A stretch of 49,570 nucleotides of DNA from Thermus caliditerrae (GCF_021462525.1 NZ_JAKEDT010000008.1:27493-77062), one strand, 5' to 3'. Counted from the stretch's first letter, positions 1-10,616 are shown. Notes: a model not told the origin generated them from the letters alone. Made by a program: numbers and translations.

Positions 1-2075
<2,075 letters not shown>

Positions 2076-2085
2076 CCGAACCGGG

Positions 2086-2091
2086 TATAAT
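2086..2091 (+). promoter_or_regulatory. -10 box of BMP-family gene
   Basis: TATAAT is followed by a leader of about 26 bases that carries the strong Shine-Dalgarno AGGAGGTGG at 2112-2120. This gene is therefore of the leadered class, unlike ligA opposite it. No -35 at 16-18 bases was found. Confidence 0.6.
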
Positions 2092-2123
2092 GCCCTACGG
2101 CGAAATGCCATAGGAGGTGGCAG

Positions 2124-3248
2124 ATGAAACGTATTGTGGCCCTTTTGGCGGTATTGGCCCTAGGTTTGAGCCTGGCCCAGGTGCGCGTGGGGATCGCCTT
2201 TGATGCGGGCGGCAAGTTTGACCGCTCCTTCAACCAGTCCGCTTGGGAAGGAGCCCAGAAGGCAGTCAAGGACTTCGGGGTTAAGCTCTTCGACTTCGAG
2301 CCCGCCGACCCCTCCCAAGTGGGCCAGGGCATCCGCACCTTCGCCGAGGAGGGCTTTGACCTTGTGATCGGGGTAGGCTTCGCCAACGAACCCGCCATCA
2401 CCGCCACCGCCAAGGAGTTCCCCAAGGTGAACTTCGCAGTAATCGACGCCGTCCCCGGGGAAGGCAAGCTCGCCAACGCCGTGGGCCTGGTCTTCCGGGA
2501 GCACGAGGGGAGCTTCCTGGTGGGCTACATCGCCGGGAAGATGAGCCGCACCGGGGTGGTGGGCTTCATCGGCGGCATGGACATCCCCCTGATCCACAAG
2601 TTTGAGGCCGGCTTCCGGGCCGGGGCCGAGTACGCCTTCAAGGAGGACAAGATCCAGGGCAAGGTGCTGGTGGGGTACGTGGGCAACACCCCCGCCGCCT
2701 GGAACGACCCCGCCAAGGCCAAGGAGATCGCCGCCAGCCAGGTGCGCCAGGGAGCCGACATCATCTACGCCGCCGCGGGCGGCTCGGGCCTCGGGCTCAT
2801 CGACTACGTGAAGCAGGCCAAGTGCCTGAAGGAAGGCGGGGCCATCCGCTTCGTGCGGAAAGCGGACCCCTACGCCAAGGTGCCCAAGTACCCGGACTAC
2901 ACCAAGACCTGCGGCACCGACGGCACCAAGGCCACGCCCCTCTTCTTCATCGGCGTGGACGCCAACCAGAACTACCTGGGCGACACCGACAACAACCCCA
3001 CCACCCTGAACCACGGCCTCACCTCCATGATGAAGCGGGTGGACGTGGCCACCTACGAGGTCATCAAGAGCGTGGTGCAGAAGAGCTTCAAGGGCGGGGT
3101 GCGGGACTTCGGCCTGGCCAACAACGGGGTGGGCTACGCTCTGGACGAGTACAACAAGGCCCTGATCCCCGCCACGCTGGTGAGTAAGCTCGAAGTCTTG
3201 AAGCAGCAGATCATCAAGGGCCAGATCAAGGTGCCCGAGAAGCGCTAG
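2124..3248 (+). CDS. BMP/Med-family ABC transporter substrate-binding protein
   Basis: Periplasmic binding protein of the basic membrane protein (PnrA/Med) family, whose characterised members bind purine nucleosides. A signal peptide with a cleavage site near LSLAQ is visible. There is no lipobox cysteine, so the protein should be soluble in the periplasm rather than a lipoprotein. Family features include [21 protein letters not shown] at the N-terminus and repeated GVGF and GGMDIP loops. A lysine-rich insertion between C234 and C263 is not part of the usual family core, and the two cysteines could form a disulfide. Start ATG 2124 is fixed by the Shine-Dalgarno at 2112-2120. The partner ATPase follows after a strong hairpin. 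The ligand is inferred from family membership only. Confidence 0.9.
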   Translation: MKRIVALLAVLALGLSLAQVRVGIAFDAGGKFDRSFNQSAWEGAQKAVKDFGVKLFDFEPADPSQVGQGIRTFAEEGFDLVIGVGFANEPAITATAKEFPKVNFAVIDAVPGEGKLANAVGLVFREHEGSFLVGYIAGKMSRTGVVGFIGGMDIPLIHKFEAGFRAGAEYAFKEDKIQGKVLVGYVGNTPAAWNDPAKAKEIAASQVRQGADIIYAAAGGSGLGLIDYVKQAKCLKEGGAIRFVRKADPYAKVPKYPDYTKTCGTDGTKATPLFFIGVDANQNYLGDTDNNPTTLNHGLTSMMKRVDVATYEVIKSVVQKSFKGGVRDFGLANNGVGYALDEYNKALIPATLVSKLEVLKQQIIKGQIKVPEKR

Positions 3249-3271
3249 GCATGCGCTTTAGCGGCATGGCC

Positions 3272-3298
3272 AAGGGCCGGGGCCATCCCCCGGCCCTT
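3272..3298 (+). terminator. Intercistronic hairpin between binding protein and ATPase genes
   Basis: AAGGGCCGGGG (3272-3282) pairs perfectly with CCCCGGCCCTT (3288-3298) around a five-base loop. There is no T-run, so this is more likely a partial terminator or 3'-end protector that keeps the binding-protein message abundant. Its position also argues against the ATPase starting at the upstream ATG 3251. Confidence 0.6.
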
Positions 3299-3301
3299 GT
3301 G

Positions 3302-3307
3302 TATACT
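3302..3307 (+). promoter_or_regulatory. -10 box of the ABC ATPase gene (leaderless)
   Basis: TATACT ends six bases before GTG 3314. The fit selects this GTG as the start codon. Confidence 0.6.
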
Positions 3308-3313
3308 CCGGGC

Positions 3314-4804
3314 GTGGAGAAGGCCCTGGTCCTCAAGGACATCACCAAACGCTTCCCCCTGGTCCTGGCCAACGACCACATCTCCTTGGACTTGGAGTGG
3401 GGCGAGGTCCTGGCCCTGGTGGGAGAGAACGGCGCGGGCAAGTCCACCCTCATGAAGATCGTCTACGGCCTGCAACCCCCAGACGAGGGGGAGATCTGGG
3501 TGGACGGCAAGCCCTACCGTCCCAAAAGCCCCTTGGACGCCATCGCCCACGGCATCGGCATGGTGCACCAGCACTTCATGCTGGTGGAGCCCTTCACCGT
3601 GTTGGAAAACCTGGTGCTGGGCTTGGAGCCAGGAAGCCCCCTTTTCCTCTCGCTGGACGAAGCCAGGGCTAAAGCCCAGGCCCTCATGGAGGAACTGGGC
3701 TTCCAGGTCCCTCTGGACGAGCGCATTGAGAACCTTCCCGTGGGCCTGCAACAGCGGGTGGAGATCCTAAAGGCCCTGTACCGCGAGGCCAAAATCCTCA
3801 TCCTGGACGAACCCACCGCCGTATTAACCCCCCAGGAGGCGAAGGAGCTTTTCCGTTTCCTGAGGGCCTACGCGGCCAAGGGCAACGCCGCCATCTTCAT
3901 CAGCCACAAGCTGAAGGAGGTGCTGGAGGTCTCCGACCGGGTCACGGTGATCCGGGACGGCAAGGTGGTGGGCACGGTCAAGACCCCCGAGACCTCCTTG
4001 GAGGAGCTGGCCCGGATGATGGTGGGGCGGGAGGTGGTGTTGCGGGTGCAGAAGGGCCCCGCAAGGCCAGGGGAGGTGGTGCTGGAGGTGGAAGGCCTCG
4101 AGGCCGCCCCCAGGCTCAAGGGGGTGAGCTTCCAGGTTCGGGCTGGGGAGATCGTGGGCATCGCCGGGGTGGAAGGGAACGGCCAGACGGAGCTGGTGGA
4201 GGCCCTCGCTGGGCTCCGCCCCCACCGTGGGGTGGTGCGCTACCTGGGTAAACCCCTCCCCCCATCTGCCCGTAAGGTCCGGGAAGCCGGGGTAAGCCAC
4301 ATCCCCGAAGACCGCCTGGCCCGCGGCCTGGTCCTGGACTTCTCTGTGCGGGAAAACGCCATCCTGGGCGACCAGCACCAAGCACCCTTTCGAGGCTTCC
4401 TGAGTTTCCTGAACGGGGAGGCGGTGGAGGCCCACGCGGCAAAGCTTGTAGAAAGCTTCGACGTGCGCCCTCGCTCCACGGAGCTCTCCGCCCGGCGCTT
4501 CTCCGGGGGCAACCAGCAGAAGATCGTGGTGGGCCGGGAACTCCTCCGCAGGCCCAAGCTCCTCATCGCCGCACAACCCACCCGGGGGGTGGACGTGGGG
4601 GCCATCGAGTTCATCCACCAACGCCTGGTGGAAGCCCGGGACCAGGGCCTGGCGGTGCTCCTCGTTTCCGCTGACCTCTCCGAGGTCCTTTCCCTCTCTG
4701 ACCGCATCCTGGTCATGTACGAGGGGCGCATCATGGGGGAACTCACCCCGGAAGAGGCCACCGAAGAACGCCTGGGCCTCCTCATGGCGGGCATTCCCGC
4801 CTAG
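3314..4804 (+). CDS. ABC transporter ATP-binding protein, double-domain BMP/sugar type
   Basis: Energises uptake by a nucleoside-type ABC importer. The 496-residue protein (from GTG 3314) holds two ATPase domains in tandem. The first has Walker [11 protein letters not shown], a Q-loop near MVHQHF and Walker B LILDEP. The second has the degenerate Walker [11 protein letters not shown], signature FSGGNQQK and Walker B variant [14 protein letters not shown], the pattern normal for ribose/nucleoside-type double ATPases. An in-frame ATG at 3251 would add 21 residues encoded by the hairpin region, and I reject it in favour of the leaderless GTG. The usual two permease genes do not follow: the next gene is convergent. 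They must lie elsewhere if the transporter is functional. Confidence 0.93.
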   Translation: MEKALVLKDITKRFPLVLANDHISLDLEWGEVLALVGENGAGKSTLMKIVYGLQPPDEGEIWVDGKPYRPKSPLDAIAHGIGMVHQHFMLVEPFTVLENLVLGLEPGSPLFLSLDEARAKAQALMEELGFQVPLDERIENLPVGLQQRVEILKALYREAKILILDEPTAVLTPQEAKELFRFLRAYAAKGNAAIFISHKLKEVLEVSDRVTVIRDGKVVGTVKTPETSLEELARMMVGREVVLRVQKGPARPGEVVLEVEGLEAAPRLKGVSFQVRAGEIVGIAGVEGNGQTELVEALAGLRPHRGVVRYLGKPLPPSARKVREAGVSHIPEDRLARGLVLDFSVRENAILGDQHQAPFRGFLSFLNGEAVEAHAAKLVESFDVRPRSTELSARRFSGGNQQKIVVGRELLRRPKLLIAAQPTRGVDVGAIEFIHQRLVEARDQGLAVLLVSADLSEVLSLSDRILVMYEGRIMGELTPEEATEERLGLLMAGIPA

Positions 4805-4807
4805 GGC

Positions 4808-5758
4808 CTACTCCCGGAACTCCCCCGCCACCCGGCCCAAGACCACCACCTCCCCGGTCTTCAGGGTGTAGCGCACCCTTTCCCCGCGCACCACGCCCTT
4901 GCCGTCGCGGCTCTCCACGCCCCCGTAGAGGTAGGCATACCCTTCCTTTTCCCGCACCAGGGCCCGCTCTGCCCGGGTGGTCCTTTCCCCCTGGGCGAGC
5001 TCTACCCCACCCAGGAGCCAGAGCTGGTCCTCATCCAAGAGGTAGCGCAGGCTCCCCGCCTTCCCCGAAAGGGGCCTCTCCCCCTCCCGCCGCACCTGCA
5101 AAGGCCCTTCCAACCTTGCCTCCCCGGTGTCGTTCAGGTAGCGGAGGCGGCTTCCTTGCACCCACACCGCCCCCTGCTCCACCGCCACCTCCCCGGAAGC
5201 GGGTCTGAGCTCTAGCCGCCCCTCCTCCTCCAGAAAGCGGGCCTCGCCTCCGGAAAGGAACAGCTCCTCCTGTCCCCCCCGCTCCACCAGCGCCAGGGAC
5301 CCCTGGGCCCGCACCTCCTCCCCCAAGCGCACCTCGACCCCCTTGGGGTCAAAGAGCACCAGGCGCAGGTAGCGCTCCGCCTGGCCCTCCCCCGCCCGCC
5401 TTAGGCGCATGAGGTAAGGCAGGCCCTCCCGCTCCAGGTCGGGGTTGAAGGCGGCCTCCACCCTATCCCCCACCCGCAAGCCCTCCTCCACCCCGCTTCC
5501 AGCGTCCCGGTAGAAGGCCTTGTCCCCCACCTCCACCCGCCCGGGGGCCAAGGCCTTGAGCTCCCCCACGAAGAGGTCCCCGTAGTCCGCGTAGAAGAGG
5601 CTCCCTTCCTCCCCGCTCACCCAGGCCACTACCTTCTTCTCCTTGCGGACGAGCTCCACCTGGGGGCGGAAGACCTCCTGGGCCAGGGCCAAGAGGAGGG
5701 CAAAAGCCACCCCCAGGAGGATCGTCCTCCCCCCGGCCAGGCGGCGCAGGCGGCCCAT
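4808..5758 (-). CDS. OstA/LptA-like envelope protein, distal gene of a three-gene set
   Basis: A 316-residue protein with one N-terminal membrane segment (about residues 11-27, an uncleaved anchor or signal) followed by all-beta sequence rich in short alternating strands. The C-terminal half has repeats of the OstA/LptA type, such as ARLEGPLQV, LRYLLDEDQLWLLGGVEL and VRYTLKTGEVVVLGRV. Proteins of this fold form the beta-jellyroll bridge that carries lipid across the periplasm. It is the last of three adjacent genes with related folds. Start ATG 5758 follows a -10-like TAGGCT by only five bases, and that box overlaps the stop of the upstream gene. Thermus is generally held to lack classical LPS, so the cargo is unknown. 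Confidence 0.7.
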   Translation of the reverse strand: MGRLRRLAGGRTILLGVAFALLLALAQEVFRPQVELVRKEKKVVAWVSGEEGSLFYADYGDLFVGELKALAPGRVEVGDKAFYRDAGSGVEEGLRVGDRVEAAFNPDLEREGLPYLMRLRRAGEGQAERYLRLVLFDPKGVEVRLGEEVRAQGSLALVERGGQEELFLSGGEARFLEEEGRLELRPASGEVAVEQGAVWVQGSRLRYLNDTGEARLEGPLQVRREGERPLSGKAGSLRYLLDEDQLWLLGGVELAQGERTTRAERALVREKEGYAYLYGGVESRDGKGVVRGERVRYTLKTGEVVVLGRVAGEFRE

Positions 5759-5763
5759 GCCCT

Positions 5764-5769
5764 AGCCTA
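5764..5769 (-). promoter_or_regulatory. -10-like box overlapping upstream stop codon
   Basis: TAGGCT contains the TAG stop of the upstream OstA-like gene and ends five bases before ATG 5758. The spacing is the shortest in this window, so it may be an accessory promoter or chance. Confidence 0.35.
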
Positions 5770-6624
5770 CTTCTCCCCGAGCTTCCGGAATTCTTCCACC
5801 GGCAAGCGGAAGGCCTTGCCGTAGACCCGCACCTGGTGTCGGTTCACGTTGTGCTGGAGGGTGCTTCCCGAGAGCTTGAACCCCTCTTTCTTGTTCTCGC
5901 TCACTGCGGGCCGGCCCAGCACCAGGGCCTCGCCGGTGGTGTCGTCGTAGTAGAGGCTTTCCCCGGTGGTGACCAAATCCCCATCCTGAAGGCGCACACC
6001 CCCGGTGGCGATGAGCTTCTTGGAGCCGGTGAGGCTCCGCACCTCCTTGGCCCGGATGACTAGGTCCCCGTCCTTGCGCTTGCGTACCAGGACCACCTCT
6101 TTAGGGTCGCTGAAGACGGCCAGGCCCTTTTCCTCCTCGTAGTAGACGAAGCCCGCCCGCCCTTCCTGGTTGCCGCTCCTGAGAAGGGCCCCCTCGCTGG
6201 TGGAGGTGTCGGTGTCCACCTGGAAGGTCATGCGGCTGGCCTCCACCTCCACCGGGTCCTCACCGGGCTTGGGCTCCTGGCGCATGCGGGCTGGGCCCAA
6301 AAGCTCCCCCTCCCCAGTCCGCTCCCGGTACACCAGGATGGGCCCCCGGGCCTCCACCCGGCCCCGCCTCACCACCACCCCGCCCTCAAAACGGGCCTCC
6401 CTTTCACCTTCCGCCTCCTGCATGGTCTTGCCCTTGGGGGCGGTGAGGGTGGCCTTGGGGGCGCGGATCTCCAGGTCCTTCACCCGGCCCCGCACTTCCC
6501 CTTCAAAGGTCCAGGGGCCAAAGCGCAGGTCCCCGGAAAGCCTTCCCCCCTCCACCTGGATGACCCGAACCCCGGAAGCCGCCAGCGCCAAGCCCAATAG
6601 GGACAGCCACACCCAACGCTTCAT
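5767..6624 (-). CDS. LptA/OstA-like periplasmic protein
   Basis: A 285-residue exported protein with a cleavable signal peptide (residues 1-15, ending near ALAASG). It then consists of repeated OstA-type strands: ATLTAPKGK, ARFEGGVVV, ILVYRERTGEGELLGP, LIATGGVRLQDGD and LYYDDTTGEALVLG. The pattern LYYD..TGEA..LG is typical of LptA. Start ATG 6624 is chosen because it has a Shine-Dalgarno (GGAAGGAGG at about 6631-6639) and overlaps the upstream stop as ATGA. An in-frame ATG at 6648 lies inside the upstream gene and has no such support. Translation is probably coupled to the LptC-like gene. The likely role is a periplasmic lipid bridge, inferred from the fold. Confidence 0.8.
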   Translation of the reverse strand: MKRWVWLSLLGLALAASGVRVIQVEGGRLSGDLRFGPWTFEGEVRGRVKDLEIRAPKATLTAPKGKTMQEAEGEREARFEGGVVVRRGRVEARGPILVYRERTGEGELLGPARMRQEPKPGEDPVEVEASRMTFQVDTDTSTSEGALLRSGNQEGRAGFVYYEEEKGLAVFSDPKEVVLVRKRKDGDLVIRAKEVRSLTGSKKLIATGGVRLQDGDLVTTGESLYYDDTTGEALVLGRPAVSENKKEGFKLSGSTLQHNVNRHQVRVYGKAFRLPVEEFRKLGEK

Positions 6625-7181
6625 GAACTCCCTCCTTCCACGGTGCAAGGTCCGAAAGCGCCCCCCGCGGGAAACTCAAACCGCGGCCCCTCGGCCTCTA
6701 TCCGCTCCAAGGCAAAGTCGGAGCGGAAGGCCTGGGCCTCCCCCCGCAGGTTGGGGGCTTCGATGCGCACCCAAGGGGCGGTGAACCCTTCCTTCTGGCG
6801 GATGAGCACCTCCCCCTTACCAGGAGCGGAGAGCACCAGCCGGTAGCACCCCCGGAGGATCTCCACTCGGGCGTAGGGGGCCCGCAGGTTGTCCCCCGGC
6901 TCCACCGCCACCTCGGGGGCGAAAAGGCGGAGGTCCAGCCTCCCCCCCACGTACCGCTCCCCCCTAAGCCCTCCCCGGATGCGGAACACCCCCTCTTCCT
7001 CCACCATCTCCTGGGCGGTAAAGCGCCACTCCACCCCCTCTTCTTCGGGGAAAAGGAGGAACTCCACCCCCTGAAGGCGCACCCCTGCGGGCTCCGGCGC
7101 GCGTCCAGGCCCCAAGCGCAGGAGCCAAAGTGCCAAGGAGATGAGGAGCAAGGATGCGAGAAGGAGAAGCGGCCGCGCCAC
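6621..7181 (-). CDS. LptC-like membrane-anchored periplasmic protein
   Basis: A 186-residue protein with an N-terminal transmembrane anchor (residues 5-22) and a periplasmic beta-rich domain. Features such as VRLQGVEFLLFPEEEGVEWRF and LFAPEVAVEPGDN match the LptC (DUF1239) style, in which an anchored protein hands lipid to LptA. The start is GTG 7181, preceded by TAAGGT at six bases. The stop TGA overlaps the next gene's ATG. Gene order LptC-like, LptA-like, OstA-like suggests one transport module. Family assignment rests on fold-like features and context rather than a diagnostic motif. Confidence 0.65.
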   Translation of the reverse strand: MARPLLLLASLLLISLALWLLRLGPGRAPEPAGVRLQGVEFLLFPEEEGVEWRFTAQEMVEEEGVFRIRGGLRGERYVGGRLDLRLFAPEVAVEPGDNLRAPYARVEILRGCYRLVLSAPGKGEVLIRQKEGFTAPWVRIEAPNLRGEAQAFRSDFALERIEAEGPRFEFPAGGAFGPCTVEGGSS

Positions 7182-7187
7182 GCCCTC

Positions 7188-7193
7188 ACCTTA
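7188..7193 (-). promoter_or_regulatory. -10 box of the LptC-LptA-OstA operon
   Basis: TAAGGT ends six bases before GTG 7181, the leaderless arrangement. The 45-base gap to the FemAB-like gene holds nothing else recognisable. Confidence 0.5.
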
Positions 7194-7226
7194 CCCAGAA
7201 GCCCTTGAGAAAGATGACAAATCGCT

Positions 7227-8249
7227 TTACCCCAGCACGTCCCTGGGGTTGCCCCGCACCCGCAGGTTCACCCAGGTCTTGCGCAAGCGCAGAAGGGCCT
7301 TCAGGGGCCGGTAAAGGGGGGAGAGGGGCAGGGCGTAAGCGGGAAACTGCACCCTCTGCCCACCAAACCCCTCCTTGAAGCGGAAAATGCCCTCGGCGTG
7401 GCTTCCCTCCGGGTTCCTGGGCACACCCCAGAGGTCGTAGACCCGGTAGCCCCGGGCCAGGCCTTGGCGGATGGCCGCCAGGTGCATGCCCATGGGGGCC
7501 TTGGCCTCAGGGTGGGCGCGGGTGCTTCCCCCATAGAGGTAGTCCACCTTGCCTGCGAAGGCCACGAAGAGCCCCGCGGCCAGGACCTCGCCCTCCTTGC
7601 GGGCCAGGGCGATGAAGGCCTCCCCCAAGGGCTGGTTCATCTCCCTAAGCACCGCCCGGTAGTAGCTTTCCGCGTGTTGCAGGAGCTTAGCCCGGCGGTT
7701 CGTCTCCTCAAAGAGGCGGAAAAATTCGGGGAAGGCCTCCTCCCCCTCCACGGAAAGCTCGGTGCGCTTCAGGGCCAAGCGGGCGTTCCGGCGGTGCATC
7801 TCCTTCATGCCCTTGAGGAGCGCCTCCTCCCCCTGGGTCAAATCCAGCCAGAGGGAGTAGCCAGGCTGGATGGGCTCCTCCGGGAGAAGGCCAGGGTAGC
7901 GGGGAGGCTCCGCCTCCGCGGGAAGCCCCGCTTCCGGCTCCAAGACCAGGTGGGTGCCCCGCACCCCCTTGGCCAGGAGATGGGCTACCTGGGGAAGGTC
8001 GGCAAGGCGGTAGAGGGCCGGGCCCCGGGGGGCGTAGGCCAGCCTTAGCCCCCCGGGCAGGGGTCTAAGGAGCACCTGCGCAGCACCGAGAAGGCCTTCT
8101 TCGCCGTATACGGCGAAGCGTACCGGCTTCCATCCTGAGAGCCGCTTCACCTCCCCCCAGCCCCAGGACTGCAGGGCGCTGGTGATGGGGAATGCGGCCA
8201 CCAGGCGGTTCCAGGCCTCGGGTTCTTGGATCTCCAGTAGCTCCGGCAC
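7227..8249 (-). CDS. FemAB-like peptidoglycan aminoacyltransferase
   Basis: A 340-residue member of the FemX/FemAB (lipid II glycyltransferase) family, built from two GNAT-like folds. Recognisable stretches are QSWGWGEVKRLSGWKP in the first fold, MHRRNARLALKR before the second, and the C-terminal FAGKVDYLYGGST, then YDLWGVPRNPEG and FKEGFGG. Such enzymes add amino acids from aminoacyl-tRNA to the peptidoglycan stem. Thermus peptidoglycan has glycine cross-bridges, so glycine addition is a reasonable guess. The start is GTG 8249, with TACGCT six bases upstream inside the last codons of the response-regulator gene, three bases away. The substrate is inferred. Confidence 0.85.
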   Translation of the reverse strand: MPELLEIQEPEAWNRLVAAFPITSALQSWGWGEVKRLSGWKPVRFAVYGEEGLLGAAQVLLRPLPGGLRLAYAPRGPALYRLADLPQVAHLLAKGVRGTHLVLEPEAGLPAEAEPPRYPGLLPEEPIQPGYSLWLDLTQGEEALLKGMKEMHRRNARLALKRTELSVEGEEAFPEFFRLFEETNRRAKLLQHAESYYRAVLREMNQPLGEAFIALARKEGEVLAAGLFVAFAGKVDYLYGGSTRAHPEAKAPMGMHLAAIRQGLARGYRVYDLWGVPRNPEGSHAEGIFRFKEGFGGQRVQFPAYALPLSPLYRPLKALLRLRKTWVNLRVRGNPRDVLG

Positions 8250-8252
8250 CCC

Positions 8253-8993
8253 TCAAGCGTACAGGGTGCGGGCCAGCTCTTCCAGGAGGCCGTTGCCCTC
8301 GAGGGGCAGCCGCCCCACCTCCCGGTAAGCCTGAAGCAGGGGGGCCAAGCGGGGATCCTGGACCCTAGCCGCCCGGTCCCCTAAGGGCACCAGGGGCCAG
8401 CCGTAGGCCAGGTGGCCCAGGAGGTCATAGAGGTCGTACTCCCCCGGCAGAATCCGCCGCACCAGGGCCTCCGTCCAACCCTTGGCCACCAGGTTGTGCA
8501 GAAGGGCACGGCGGCTTGGGGTCTTGAGCCAGAGAGCCTTAAAGCGGGCCTCCTCCGGAAGGGCCTGCCGCAGGCGAATCCCCACCTCCTCCAAGGAAGC
8601 CACCCGCTCCCCTTCGGGCAAGAGGTACCCTTCCCGGGCCAGGAGGTTGTCCACCGCCTGCTTGAGGCGGCGGCCAGTGATGGGCTTTTCCAAAAAGAGG
8701 TCCGCCCCCAGGGCGCGGCTCGGCCCCTCCAACTCCCGTCTGCCCCCGGTGAACATGATCACCGGCACCTTAGCCAGGCGGCGCACCGCCCGGATGCGGC
8801 CCAGGAGGGTGAGGCCGTCCATGTCGGGCATCATGATGTCCAGAAGGATGAGGTCGGGGGTTGCCTTACGCAGGTGCTCCAAGGCAGCCCGGGCGGAGTC
8901 GGCCAGCACCACCTCGTGGCCCGAACCGGAAAGGAGCACCTCCAAAAGGTGCCGGATGCGAGGGTCATCGTCCACCACGAGAATCCGCGCCAC
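8253..8993 (-). CDS. Response regulator, receiver domain plus uncharacterised output domain
   Basis: Residues 1-120 form a standard receiver domain: acidic pocket D8-D10 in VVDDDP, phospho-acceptor D52 in LLDIMMPDMDG, switch threonine in IMFTGG and the conserved lysine in FLEKP. Residues 121-246 are mostly helical and do not resemble a winged helix, HTH, GGDEF or other common output module that I recognise. I choose GTG 8993 because TAGCAT lies seven bases upstream; ATG 9002 in the same frame sits inside that box. No histidine kinase is adjacent. The FemAB-like gene starts four bases after its stop, so the two may be co-expressed. Confidence 0.8.
   Translation of the reverse strand: MARILVVDDDPRIRHLLEVLLSGSGHEVVLADSARAALEHLRKATPDLILLDIMMPDMDGLTLLGRIRAVRRLAKVPVIMFTGGRRELEGPSRALGADLFLEKPITGRRLKQAVDNLLAREGYLLPEGERVASLEEVGIRLRQALPEEARFKALWLKTPSRRALLHNLVAKGWTEALVRRILPGEYDLYDLLGHLAYGWPLVPLGDRAARVQDPRLAPLLQAYREVGRLPLEGNGLLEELARTLYA
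8256..8261 (-). promoter_or_regulatory. -10 box of the FemAB-like gene inside the upstream coding end
   Basis: TACGCT encodes the last two codons (Tyr-Ala) of the response regulator and ends six bases before GTG 8249. Confidence 0.45.
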
Positions 8994-9000
8994 GAGGGCC

Positions 9001-9006
9001 ATGCTA
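9001..9006 (-). promoter_or_regulatory. -10 box of the response regulator (leaderless)
   Basis: TAGCAT ends seven bases before GTG 8993. It faces the divergent pheA -10 at 9053-9058. Confidence 0.5.
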
Positions 9007-9052
9007 CCGAGCCGGTCCTCCCCCTGTCTACGGGCACGCCCACGGGGTGATG

Positions 9053-9058
9053 TACCAT
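9053..9058 (+). promoter_or_regulatory. -10 box of pheA (leaderless)
   Basis: TACCAT ends seven bases before ATG 9066 and overlaps the alternative ATG 9057, which therefore would not be transcribed intact. Confidence 0.5.
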
Positions 9059-9065
9059 GGGGAAC

Positions 9066-9887
9066 ATGCGGATCGCCTACCAGGGCACGGAGGGAGCCTA
9101 CAGCGAGGAAGCCCTCCTTAAAGCTTTCCCTGGGGCCACCCCGGTAGGCTTCCCCACCTTCCACCAGGTGTTTGAGGCGGTGGAAACGGGGGAGGCGGAA
9201 AAGGGCGTGGTGCCGGTGGAAAACACCACCGCGGGAAGCATCAACCAGACCTATGACCTCCTCTTGGAGAGCGACCTGCACGTGGTGGGGGAGATCGTCC
9301 ACCGGGTGGAGCACTGCCTGTTGGCTCCCAAAGGAGCGGAGCTCAAAGACCTCAAGGCCGTAAAGAGCCACCCCCAGGCCCTGGCCCAGTGCGACGGCTT
9401 CCTGGCCCGGATGCGCCTCACCCCCATCCCCGTGTTCGACACCGCTGGGGCAGCCCGGGCCCTGGCAGAGCACCCCGAGCCCGGGGTAGGGGCCATCGCC
9501 AGCCGACGCGCGGCGGAGCTTTACGGCCTTCGGGTCCTAGCCGAGAACATCGAGGACTATCCCCACAACTACACCCGCTTTTTCATCATCGCCCGGGAAG
9601 AGGCCAAGCGGGGGGAAGGCCCCCACAAGACCAGCATCGTCTTCGCCGTCCGTCACCGACCCGGAGGCCTATTGGAAGCCCTTTCCGTATTCGCCGAGGC
9701 CGGGGTCAACCTTACCAAGCTGGAATCCCGACCCAGACGCGATAAGCCCTTCAGCTACCTCTTCTACCTGGACCTCGAGGGCCACCTGGAAGAACCAGGA
9801 CCCGCCCAGGCCCTCCTGGGCCTCTTGCGGCGGGCCGCCTTCTTGAAGGTGCTGGGCTCCTACCCCGCCTACCGCAACGGAACCTAA
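9066..9887 (+). CDS. pheA: Prephenate dehydratase PheA
   Basis: Converts prephenate to phenylpyruvate in phenylalanine biosynthesis. The 273-residue monofunctional enzyme has a periplasmic-binding-like catalytic domain with MRIAYQGTEGAYSEEA at the start, VVPVENTTAGSI, and the catalytic TRFFIIA motif. A C-terminal ACT domain from about residue 190 carries the allosteric ESRP motif (KLESRPRR), so feedback control by phenylalanine is expected. No chorismate mutase domain is fused. Start ATG 9066 is favoured over ATG 9057 by the -10 spacing. Its stop TAA forms the left end of a palindromic repeat shared with the convergent CBS gene. Confidence 0.95.
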   Translation: MRIAYQGTEGAYSEEALLKAFPGATPVGFPTFHQVFEAVETGEAEKGVVPVENTTAGSINQTYDLLLESDLHVVGEIVHRVEHCLLAPKGAELKDLKAVKSHPQALAQCDGFLARMRLTPIPVFDTAGAARALAEHPEPGVGAIASRRAAELYGLRVLAENIEDYPHNYTRFFIIAREEAKRGEGPHKTSIVFAVRHRPGGLLEALSVFAEAGVNLTKLESRPRRDKPFSYLFYLDLEGHLEEPGPAQALLGLLRRAAFLKVLGSYPAYRNGT

Positions 9888-9987
9888 ACCTACGCAGGGC
9901 GATTGCCGCACCAATAAGGGCCAAAGCCCTTTGCTCGAGCTCTTTCTGGGGCGCCCGTCGTGGCACAGGCCACGACGGGGTACTTAG
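9884..9987 (+). repeat. CTAAG-family palindromic repeat, copy 1
   Basis: This 104-base element fills the gap between convergent pheA and the CBS-ACT gene. Its left end CTAA holds the pheA stop, and its right end TACTTAG holds the CBS-ACT stop on the other strand. A perfect 11-bp stem (9954-9964 with 9969-9979) closes on a four-base loop. It aligns with the copy at 23710-23808 over most of its length. Confidence 0.8.
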
Positions 9988-10616
9988 CCAGGGCGGACGT
10001 CCACCACCCGCTCCCCCGCCGCCTTCAAGCGCTCGGGGACGCCAACCACGTCCTCCCCCACCACCCGCATGACCAGGCGCTGGTACCCCTGCAGGTGAGC
10101 GGCGGTAGCGATGGAAACGATGTTGGCGGGCGGCACGGCTTGGGCCATCTGGGCCAGGGCCCCGGGCACATCGGGAATGTCCACGGTGATGCGGAAGCCC
10201 CCCTGCTTCAACCCTAGCATCTCAATAAAGGCCCGCAGGACGTCGGTCACGGTGATGATGCCCACCAGCTTATCCCCCTCCATCACCGGCAGGCCGCCGA
10301 TCTTCTTCTCCTCCATGAGGAGGGCGGCCCGCTCCAGGGGCTCGTCGGCCCCCACGGTGATCACCGGCTTGGCCATCACCTCCTGCACGGTGAGCTTGGA
10401 GAGGAGATAGTTCATCTCCCACACCGAAAGGGTGGTGGCCTTAGAGGGCATGGCGTCCTTGAGGTCCTTGTCCGTGACCAAGCCCAAAAGCTTCCCGTCC
10501 TTGACCACGGGCAGGCGGCGGAAGCCCTTGTGCTTCAAAAGGTTGATGGCCTCCAATACAGGGGTGTCCGGGCTAACGGTGAGGGGGTCCTCGGTCATCC
10601 AGTCCCTGACCAACAT
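9984..10616 (-). CDS. CBS-CBS-ACT domain protein (AcuB-like)
   Basis: A 210-residue cytoplasmic regulatory protein. Two CBS repeats occupy about residues 7-60 ([15 protein letters not shown] through [10 protein letters not shown]) and 75-130 ([15 protein letters not shown] through [10 protein letters not shown]). An ACT domain follows from about residue 140 ([19 protein letters not shown]). CBS pairs bind adenine nucleotides and ACT domains bind amino acids, so it probably senses energy or amino-acid state; the target is unknown. AcuB of Bacillus has the same architecture. The start is fixed by GGAGGTGA at 10621-10628. It is convergent with pheA, and whether the two are functionally linked is not shown. 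Confidence 0.85.
   Translation of the reverse strand: MLVRDWMTEDPLTVSPDTPVLEAINLLKHKGFRRLPVVKDGKLLGLVTDKDLKDAMPSKATTLSVWEMNYLLSKLTVQEVMAKPVITVGADEPLERAALLMEEKKIGGLPVMEGDKLVGIITVTDVLRAFIEMLGLKQGGFRITVDIPDVPGALAQMAQAVPPANIVSIATAAHLQGYQRLVMRVVGEDVVGVPERLKAAGERVVDVRPG

Noticed and set aside
3251-3313. Upstream ATG start of the ABC ATPase
   Set aside because: The extra 21 residues are encoded by the intercistronic hairpin and have no family similarity, and the -10 box at 3302-3307 fits GTG 3314.
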